Assembly (NCBI GenBank): GCA_044370375.1
Contig: JBILVQ010000034.1
Location: forward strand, 1-19,772
Length of the DNA stretch: 19,772 nt
Source: JBILVQ01 sp044370375
GTDB lineage: Bacteria; Bacteroidota; Bacteroidia; UBA4408
Direction of reading: 5' to 3'
Of the stretch, positions 1 to 6,437 are shown piece by piece. Under the pieces are notes generated by a model. It ran no database searches. It saw only the letters and a list, made by a program, of their open reading frames with translations, and was not told the origin of the DNA. A program made the position numbers and the translations under genes. How positions within the stretch are numbered: the stretch's first letter is position 1; each line of letters begins with the position of its first letter.

Positions 1-474
1 AATGCTGCCCAAATTGAAGGAAGGTTTAAAATGTTTGATTGGTTTGAACTTACCTTGGGTTATAATTATCTTGACGTTTACCGAAAACCTAATGGGATCA
101 AAGAATTGTTGCCCTTTAACACCAATCATCGGGCCATGGCAGTTGTTTCGATGCCCTTTTGGAAAGAAAAACTAAAGTTGGATGTGAATGCTCATTGGTA
201 TGGGAAGCAACGTTTACCCAATACAGAAGATTTGCCGGAGATTTATCGTCAACCTGATTTTTCTCAGGATTACTATATTGTTTCTCCGCAGCTTACTTGG
301 ATATTCGGCAGCTGGGAGTTTTATGCAGGTTGTGAAAATATAACCGGCTTCAGACAAAATCGACCTATTTTGGGTTGGCAAGATCCATTTGGAAAATACT
401 TCGACCCTTCCTTCGCCTGGGGACCCAATCGAGGAAGAGAGTTCTACGGTGGTTTGCGTTGGACGTTGAAGTAA
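1..474 (+). CDS. TonB-dependent outer-membrane receptor, C-terminal end (5' truncated by window)
   Basis: The reading frame is open from base 1, so the gene begins outside the window; 157 C-terminal residues and a TAA stop are visible. The protein would be a TonB-dependent outer-membrane beta-barrel importing an iron chelate, vitamin or oligosaccharide; the substrate cannot be told from this part. What is seen: alternating aromatic/polar amphipathic strands (for example FELTLGYNYLDVYRK and KLDVNAHWYGKQRLP), an ENITGFRQ-like turn, a DPFGKYFDPSFAWGPN segment, and a last strand GREFYGGLRWTLK. These are the hallmarks of the final barrel strands of Bacteroidota TonB receptors, and the aromatic-rich terminal strand is the BAM recognition type. 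An internal ATG at 31 opens a shorter frame, but the upstream in-frame codons continue the barrel, so it is not the start. A terminator follows 16 bases after the stop. Confidence is high for the family and low for the substrate. Confidence 0.88.
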   Translation, partial: NAAQIEGRFKMFDWFELTLGYNYLDVYRKPNGIKELLPFNTNHRAMAVVSMPFWKEKLKLDVNAHWYGKQRLPNTEDLPEIYRQPDFSQDYYIVSPQLTWIFGSWEFYAGCENITGFRQNRPILGWQDPFGKYFDPSFAWGPNRGREFYGGLRWTLK

Positions 475-490
475 AAGAAATCTGTAATTT

Positions 491-530
491 AGTAAAGTAC
501 TGGTCTGATCGCCAGTGCTTTACTTTTTTT
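491..530 (+). terminator. Intrinsic terminator of the TonB receptor gene
   Basis: A 13-bp stem (AGTAAAGTACTGG, 491-503, with CCAGTGCTTTACT, 512-524; one G-T wobble) encloses an 8-base loop and is followed by a T run to 530. It begins 16 bases after the receptor stop codon and is oriented for plus-strand transcription. Confidence 0.9.
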
Positions 531-556
531 AGGGATATAGCAATGAACAATAGCAG

Positions 557-587
557 AAAAACCCCGCAACTTTTGGTTGCGGGGTTT
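557..587 (-). terminator. Intrinsic terminator of the PID-CTERM gene
   Basis: A perfect 12-bp GC-rich stem (AAACCCCGCAAC at 559-570, GTTGCGGGGTTT at 576-587) has a 5-base loop. Read on the minus strand it is followed by a run of five T. It starts 25 bases past the stop codon of the small gene at 613-792. Together with the plus-strand hairpin at 491-530 it insulates the two convergent genes. Confidence 0.9.
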
Positions 588-612
588 GAATATTTTAGCT
601 ACTGCTAACTAA

Positions 613-792
613 TTACTTAGACTTGCGACTATCGTGAAGCTTCTTAGCACCGTAACCTGCACAGGCTGCAAGAACTAAAGAAATTCCTCCGTCAATTGGC
701 ACAGCACTTGGTGGTGGTGCAGCAAAAATTGGAGATACTGCCATCACAAAAAGTGAAGTCAGAGCTAAGATGGATGTGATTTTATTTTTCAT
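613..792 (-). CDS. Small PID-CTERM protein (59 aa)
   Basis: This 59-residue frame runs from an ATG at 792 to a TAA at 613-615. Residues 1-24 form a signal peptide (MKNKI, hydrophobic core, PIFA cleavage site). A short proline-rich stretch (APPPSAV) follows, then the block PIDGGISLVLAACAGYGAKK, then a basic tail (KKLHDSRKSK). PIDGG, a short hydrophobic helix and a basic terminus match the tripartite layout of the PID-CTERM sorting signal annotated in Bacteroidota, in the same general style as PEP-CTERM/exosortase and rhombosortase tails. Almost nothing is left of a mature domain: cleavage at both ends would release only about ten residues. A cysteine lies in the helix (LAACAGYG). The gene has its own well-matched promoter (823-853) and terminator (557-587), which argues that it is real despite its size. 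It sits directly downstream of the 1829-aa secreted protein gene. No sorting protease gene is in the window, and the function is unknown. Confidence 0.85.
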   Translation of the reverse strand: MKNKITSILALTSLFVMAVSPIFAAPPPSAVPIDGGISLVLAACAGYGAKKLHDSRKSK

Positions 793-822
793 AACAGAAG
801 ATTTCTTACGGGGTTATAAATG

Positions 823-853
823 CAAAGATAGTTACTTTTTCGGAACTGGCAAA
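823..853 (-). promoter_or_regulatory. Bacteroidota-type promoter for the PID-CTERM gene
   Basis: On the minus strand TTTG (850-853) is followed after exactly 19 bases by TATCTTTG (823-830), matching the Bacteroidota sigma-A consensus TTTG / TAnnTTTG. Transcription would start near 817-819, giving a leader of about 25 bases before the ATG at 792. The -33 box lies only 8 bases past the stop codon of the preceding large gene. Confidence 0.8.
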
Positions 854-860
854 CACTTTT

Positions 861-3800
861 TTACTTTTTGTTGTTGAATTTAACAACTGCCTGATTTTCA
901 GAAGAAAAAATCCTTACAAAAATTATTTGCTCCGGAAGAGCTGGCAAAGCAATGGCGTTTGTTCCATGTTGAACTTGAACGGATTGCTCGGCCAAAAGTT
1001 TCCCGTCTACTGCAAAGTACTGTATTTGAGTGTTTTGAGAAACTTTTTGTCCTGAAGTGATGAAAAGCTGTTGACCATTCACCTGGGCACCAAATCCAGT
1101 AGAGGCCAAGGAGGATTGAACACCAGATGGCTCCAGCACGCTAATGGTTTGGGTGTTGCTTTGCTCACAACCATTGAGTCGGGCAATACAGGTTACAAAA
1201 AACTCACCAGCTTCAATAAATTGATGGTTAACAGGATTGCCGCTTAAGTAAGTACCATCACTAATCATCCATTCAACATCGGTTGCATTGGTAATCGCAT
1301 TCAATGAAATTTGAAGAAATGCCTCTGCTTCTAATGGGCTTTCATTCGTTAATTGAACAGCAGGACTTCCTAAGATAACAAATGTTTCTTGAGCAACATA
1401 ACCATCAGCGAAGTTTAGGCTTAGCAAATAATTTCCCATGGCCAGTCCGTTGATATTTTCAACGCTTGTTAATGTGCCGGTGCTTATGGTGGTCATTTGA
1501 TCAGCATTGGTTAAGGTGTATGGCAAATTAGCGTTTTGGTACTCAAGTTGCACACTTCCATTGTTGGTGCATGCTGCATTTTCGGTGCTGATTTTCACAC
1601 CCGGAGTAAAGCGAATAAAGAATCTGTTTTCAATGCTTCCTGCATTAAGATTGATATTCATGACAGGATTGATTCTAACATTTTGGCTAATTCCTGTTTC
1701 ACTGTCTACCAAATATATTTGTGCCGATGCGCTGAAACTGCTGAAATCGGTAATGCTTATTTTGAAATTGCCATCGATGGCTGCATCCACAACCAATGGA
1801 ATCATTTTTTCTTCCGAAAAAGCTCCCAATGCATTAATGGCAACTGTCTTTTGATCAGCCTTTGAAGAAATTGAGGATATGCCTGTCTGCAATGATTTTA
1901 TTTTTAATCCATCATAAGTGTCAAAACCATCAACACCTTCTGCATCAAAATAAATTACTGTTTCGTCTTTCGAATTTCCAGCTTCTAGCTCTATGCGAAG
2001 AAGGTTTTGAACATTGGCCTGTGGCTCTGAAAAGAAGGTAGGAGCAAGGTCGGTGGTTCGGTCTGTATTCAATGCCTGAATGGCACCACCGCTAACAGCA
2101 GTAACGAAGAAACCTTGCGAAGAGGCAATAATATTACCAACACCCAGCGTTGAAACAACACCATTATAGGTACCGTAGTTTCCGGCATAACCACCTGTAC
2201 TTACAAAAGCCTGATAGGTGGCACTTAGCGCAGGATTATGACTTCTAAAAGCATTCCACGAAATTGGCGAAGGATAAGGATTTCCAATTAAATTTAATCC
2301 ATCAGAAATGTTCGTGACATTATAGTTGATAGGGCCATTGTTTACCGGACCAAAAACATCTACCATTGAATTCGCAGGAACTACGCAGGCAAATCCTTTC
2401 ATGGGTGTGAGCGGATCGGTAGCACCGGTAGCACCTACCCAGCCATAACCGGGATTCGGGTTTGGATCTGCCTCACTGTATTCCCAAACCTGTGGGAAGG
2501 TAGCGAATGCTGTTACCATAGGATTGTAAACAAAGTTATCCCAAGCAGGAACGACCAAAAAGTCATCGTTCCATCCATTGGCAGGGGTGCTCACGAATGC
2601 ATTGGTTACAGGAGAGGATAAATAATGAAATCCAGTAACACTGCCCACTTTTCTTTGAACCGTTACATTGCCGCTAACATTTCCTGCGCCTGTTCCATCA
2701 ATCAAGCCGGTTTCATTTCCTGTTGAAAGTAAGACAATTCCATTGTTGGAGTTTAAAGTTCCGCTTGATACCAGTAATATTTTTGAAATCAAAAGTCTTC
2801 CTCCAGCATTGATCGTAATGGGGAAGCCAACTCCTGAGGTAATATCAGCAGTTAGACTACCTGTAAATAATCTTCCGGAAGCGTTGATGGTTAATGCGCA
2901 ATTTTGTGTTGCATTATTGGTTCTTGCAAAAATTCTTCCTCCAACATTCAAGGTACCAGAAACTGTAAGGGATCCACCTCTTTCACCAAGGGATGTTCCA
3001 TCGGTTCCGTCCAAGGAAACATCTCCGTCGGCTGCGTTGATGTTTAGAATTTTTCCTGTTGGTACCACAAGATTAAATTGGGTGTTATCCGCATTGTTGT
3101 ATAATGCAGCTCCGCCGAAAAAACGAATGGAACTTACATTTTTGTTGAAAGTTAAAATGGTAGTTGCATTGGGCGCTGCAGTATTTTTTCTGATTCTTCC
3201 TGCATCAAAAGCTCCCGCTCCATTAATGGAAACATTCGCACCTTCCATGTTAAAGCCTATTGCGTCAAAAGTAGTTCCGTTTCCAATGGTTCCGTTACAA
3301 ACAATGTCTCCATAAACATTGAAATAAGCCATTGATCCAGTGGTTGCATTGTTTCTCCAAAGTGTTCCACCATTGTCAACAATTAAATTTAGGCAGTTAA
3401 TTCCTGATGCGGTAATTTCTACAATGTCTCCGTTTTGAACTTGAATGTTCTTGTCGGTGGCGAATCCTCCCAATGAGGCTGCCGTTGCAGGCGTTCCTCC
3501 CGGGGTCAAGGCCCAAATGGCTCCTGTATTTGCACTTCCCGAACCGCGAGAATATAAGGTAATGGCATTGGCCAAACCACTTACCTGAACCCCGGTTGAC
3601 CAGGTGCTTCCACTGCGGGTAAATACTTTAAAATAGTAAACCGTGTTCAATGTTAATCCGGTAATAACTTGACCGGAAGTTGATCCTTGATAAACTACTT
3701 TTCCTCCTCCAGGAAATGCAGGAGCCAAGGAATAGTTGTTGTTGAAGGAATAGTTTGTTAATAAGGGATTAGCAGTGATTGGTGAAGTATGTGCAACAAT

Positions 3801-6350
3801 AATGATGTTGTCTAAACAAGATGGATTGGTCCAACTTACGGTTAAGGTAGGCAGGTTGTTGGTTACTGCAGCAGCTCCAACATTCTGAGGCAATCCGCTA
3901 ACAATGTTTTTGGTGGTACCGGCCAATGGTGTACCGGTTTTGTTCGACATGGTATAACTGATATTGGCCAAAGGTGTTGTTGTAATGTTGATTCCATTGC
4001 CAATGGTTGCAGCACAATTTCCTGTAACATCTGCAGTGATAAATAAATACCTTGAACCGATCGGTACCAATTGACCAAGTGAATTGAAGTTTAATACCTG
4101 GCCGGGGCCAGTACTGGTAGAAATGGTTGCAAGAATCGGGTCGCCTGATGTAAGGGTTGCATCAGCTGAATAGCGCAATTTAAAACCTGAAAAATCAGCA
4201 GCGTTGTATGCTCCTGCAGTAGTAACCGATATACCAGTTAAGGTAGCGTTAGCCGTGGCTACATCTAATTGTACACGGTACAATACTTCGTCAGCCGAAC
4301 CTTGTGCCATTGTTGCAGCACCGGTTGTACTAAAGGTGTGCACGATATCAGGTGTTGGAAGGGTAACCGGTGCAAATTGAACTCCTCTCAATGCTGTATT
4401 GGGTGCGGCAGTTACCAAAAGCGTACCGCTGGTTGAAATATCTGTTCCATTGTTGGCAATGGTAGCGTTGTATGGAGCGGTGTCGATAAATTTATAAACT
4501 TGGTTAGATCCAACGGTAACAAACAATTCTGCATTGGCTCCACTCACTCTTCCGCAAATTCCAGAGAAGTTGCCGGTAATGGATCCTGCTGCAATCCAGG
4601 TAGCTCCGTCAAAATACCATTTGGCCAAACCTCCGCCTCCTGTTCCTGTTCCATTGGCAACATAAATTACATCCAACCCACCAAATGATGCGCCTGCCGA
4701 GCCATCACGATCTAAAAATGCATAACCATAGGGGTCTGAACCACTACTTGCAAATACGGTTGCCGTGTTACCTGTATTGGTTGGTAATCCTGCACCCACT
4801 TTATAAATACCTCTTGTTCCTGAGCCTGAAGAGAAATATAACTGACTTCCAAAAACACTTGCTACTCTTGTGTTGGTAACGGTGGTGCTAACAGCGGTGG
4901 AAGCCGCAGTATTCCCCAGTGGTACGTAAACAGTTCCATCGTTGGCTCCAGCGCACCAAAAGTTGGTACCATCATTTGTAACCGCACTTCTAATATTGTT
5001 GGCGCTAAATTTATCATTAATCGTTGTTGTTGTATTGATAGATCCGTTTCCATAAACAACACCTACAATACGGTTGGTTAAAAGAGAGGAGGTACCAGTA
5101 ACAGAAGCTGTTCCTAAAGCAGCATCATAACCGGTAAGGGTAAGATATTGTCCATCAGGTGATAAATTTAGCGAACCATCAGAGGTAGCAGTTCCACTCA
5201 TGGTCAGAATACGGTTTAATCCTGATACAGCTGTTGGTAGGGAGATACTTTGAACAAGTGTACCTGTGGTGGTGTATTCATCTATTAATACTCGTGTGGC
5301 CGCATTGGTTAAGGTTGCGCCCGTTCCAACGCGCGCTACAACGATGTTACCGGCTCCAAAGGTGGCAGGGGTGGCAATTACCTGACCTGCGGCACTAACA
5401 TTTTGACTTGGTGCAGGAGCACTCACATGGGTAATGTTTCCACTGAAATTTCCTGCGCTTGTTCCGGTAAGCCTTACATCAATAGTGGTTAATGCAATAG
5501 TACCTGATGATGGTGATAAGGTAATACTAGGGCCATAAGGAGCCGCTCCTGTTTTTATTTCAAATCCTGCAGGTGCTGTAATTACCAAATCTACCGTTAA
5601 GTTTCCTCCTGATACAGTATAAGAAGCAGCCGTTGATGGTGATCCTTGTGTTGTAAACAAACCACTGATTGAACCACTAACACTAATGTTAGGCGAGGAA
5701 GATACCCCACGAACAATCAAATCGTCAATTCGATAGTTTCCCGAGGTATTGGTTCTGTCGAACTGCCAGCGAAGTCTTAGATTCGCCTGATTTGCTGCAC
5801 CTACTGGCAAAGAAATCAGCGTCCCTCCGTTCACCGCCTGCCATGTTCCATTATAGGTTACATTGGTATAGGTTATAGGATTCCAAGTGGTGCCGTCATT
5901 CGACCATTCAAAGGTGATGGCAGCAACGTAGGATGCAGAAGATGCCCTTGCAATATACCCTACTTGAATAGAAGAAAATCCAGTTGTATTGATGCCAGAA
6001 GCTGTTAAAATAGCCTCAACCCCTGCTCCAGCAGTTGTGGTTCCGTTGTCTCCTGCATTGGCACCACCCGATGCAGTTAGAATTCCACCATAAAATGGAC
6101 CTCCGGAGGAAGCGGAGGCGGTGGTTAATTGTGTATTCGTTGGCTGTGTACCTGCCCTATTCCATGTTACTCCGCCGCCAACCAATAAAGGGTCGGTATT
6201 AACGGCAGTGGTTCCGAAATTAGTTGAAAAAATGGTGGATTGTGCCACCAGATTTTGAATACCGGCAAAGAAAATAACCGCTAGAATGCATAGGCATTTC
6301 AGCAGTTTTTGCTTATTTCCTATAACGGAGTAATTACTATCAGGTCTCAT
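861..6350 (-). CDS. Giant secreted multidomain surface protein (1829 aa), probable T9SS substrate
   Basis: Residues 1-37 are a signal peptide (charged KQKLLK, hydrophobic core, cleavage after LVAQ). The ATG at 6350 is preferred; an in-frame TTG at 6377 would add nine polar residues before it. Visible modules: a jelly-roll-like beta domain (about 40-215) ending NYRIDDLIVRG; an Ig-like unit (about 219-325); a roughly 300-residue propeller-like module (about 327-625) with motifs RVGTG, LSPDGQYLTLTGYDA and NIRSAVTNDGTNFW; a beta-rich region (668-810); a fibronectin-III-like domain (about 819-930); a serine/threonine/glycine/asparagine-rich, probably beta-helical stretch (about 930-1240); a region with LSSPV and LIGNPYPSPI; an Ig/PKD-like unit (to about 1738); and a terminal beta domain (1743-1829). 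The tail (YFAVDGKLLAEQ, FVRIFSSENQAVVKF) resembles a type A T9SS sorting domain but lacks the usual YPNP start. An adhesin or matrix role is inferred. No catalytic motif was recognised. A hairpin lies just upstream, and there is no clear terminator downstream. Confidence 0.85.
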   Translation of the reverse strand: MRPDSNYSVIGNKQKLLKCLCILAVIFFAGIQNLVAQSTIFSTNFGTTAVNTDPLLVGGGVTWNRAGTQPTNTQLTTASASSGGPFYGGILTASGGANAGDNGTTTAGAGVEAILTASGINTTGFSSIQVGYIARASSASYVAAITFEWSNDGTTWNPITYTNVTYNGTWQAVNGGTLISLPVGAANQANLRLRWQFDRTNTSGNYRIDDLIVRGVSSSPNISVSGSISGLFTTQGSPSTAASYTVSGGNLTVDLVITAPAGFEIKTGAAPYGPSITLSPSSGTIALTTIDVRLTGTSAGNFSGNITHVSAPAPSQNVSAAGQVIATPATFGAGNIVVARVGTGATLTNAATRVLIDEYTTTGTLVQSISLPTAVSGLNRILTMSGTATSDGSLNLSPDGQYLTLTGYDAALGTASVTGTSSLLTNRIVGVVYGNGSINTTTTINDKFSANNIRSAVTNDGTNFWCAGANDGTVYVPLGNTAASTAVSTTVTNTRVASVFGSQLYFSSGSGTRGIYKVGAGLPTNTGNTATVFASSGSDPYGYAFLDRDGSAGASFGGLDVIYVANGTGTGGGGLAKWYFDGATWIAAGSITGNFSGICGRVSGANAELFVTVGSNQVYKFIDTAPYNATIANNGTDISTSGTLLVTAAPNTALRGVQFAPVTLPTPDIVHTFSTTGAATMAQGSADEVLYRVQLDVATANATLTGISVTTAGAYNAADFSGFKLRYSADATLTSGDPILATISTSTGPGQVLNFNSLGQLVPIGSRYLFITADVTGNCAATIGNGINITTTPLANISYTMSNKTGTPLAGTTKNIVSGLPQNVGAAAVTNNLPTLTVSWTNPSCLDNIIIVAHTSPITANPLLTNYSFNNNYSLAPAFPGGGKVVYQGSTSGQVITGLTLNTVYYFKVFTRSGSTWSTGVQVSGLANAITLYSRGSGSANTGAIWALTPGGTPATAASLGGFATDKNIQVQNGDIVEITASGINCLNLIVDNGGTLWRNNATTGSMAYFNVYGDIVCNGTIGNGTTFDAIGFNMEGANVSINGAGAFDAGRIRKNTAAPNATTILTFNKNVSSIRFFGGAALYNNADNTQFNLVVPTGKILNINAADGDVSLDGTDGTSLGERGGSLTVSGTLNVGGRIFARTNNATQNCALTINASGRLFTGSLTADITSGVGFPITINAGGRLLISKILLVSSGTLNSNNGIVLLSTGNETGLIDGTGAGNVSGNVTVQRKVGSVTGFHYLSSPVTNAFVSTPANGWNDDFLVVPAWDNFVYNPMVTAFATFPQVWEYSEADPNPNPGYGWVGATGATDPLTPMKGFACVVPANSMVDVFGPVNNGPINYNVTNISDGLNLIGNPYPSPISWNAFRSHNPALSATYQAFVSTGGYAGNYGTYNGVVSTLGVGNIIASSQGFFVTAVSGGAIQALNTDRTTDLAPTFFSEPQANVQNLLRIELEAGNSKDETVIYFDAEGVDGFDTYDGLKIKSLQTGISSISSKADQKTVAINALGAFSEEKMIPLVVDAAIDGNFKISITDFSSFSASAQIYLVDSETGISQNVRINPVMNINLNAGSIENRFFIRFTPGVKISTENAACTNNGSVQLEYQNANLPYTLTNADQMTTISTGTLTSVENINGLAMGNYLLSLNFADGYVAQETFVILGSPAVQLTNESPLEAEAFLQISLNAITNATDVEWMISDGTYLSGNPVNHQFIEAGEFFVTCIARLNGCEQSNTQTISVLEPSGVQSSLASTGFGAQVNGQQLFITSGQKVSQNTQIQYFAVDGKLLAEQSVQVQHGTNAIALPALPEQIIFVRIFSSENQAVVKFNNKK

Positions 6351-6380
6351 AAAATTAGTTTTTTTGATTCTATGCAAAGA

Positions 6381-6417
6381 AAGAAAGGGTACATGTCTTT
6401 AACTTGTACCCTTTCTT
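6381..6417 (-). terminator. Hairpin between the PLD-like gene and the 1829-aa gene, probable terminator/attenuator
   Basis: A perfect 13-bp inverted repeat (AAGAAAGGGTACA, 6381-6393; TGTACCCTTTCTT, 6405-6417) has an 11-base loop. On the minus strand it begins 21 bases after the PLD-like gene's TGA and is followed by a pyrimidine-rich TTTCTTTCTTTG stretch rather than a pure T run. It ends about 30 bases before the preferred ATG (6350) of the next gene and touches the region of the alternative TTG start (6377). It may terminate the upstream transcript, regulate the downstream gene, or both. Confidence 0.7.
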
Positions 6418-6437
6418 ATGGAATGGTTAATTAAAAA

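Noticed and set aside
2668..3315. 215-aa open frame on the plus strand
   Set aside because: It lies entirely antisense to the 1829-aa gene, is an unnaturally proline/valine/leucine-rich reading of Thr/Gly/Asn-rich codons, and shows no motif or signal. It is a shadow of the real gene.
6348..6377. TTG start at 6377 for the 1829-aa protein
   Set aside because: It would add nine polar residues before an already complete signal peptide and begins beside the hairpin; the ATG at 6350 is simpler. It cannot be fully excluded.
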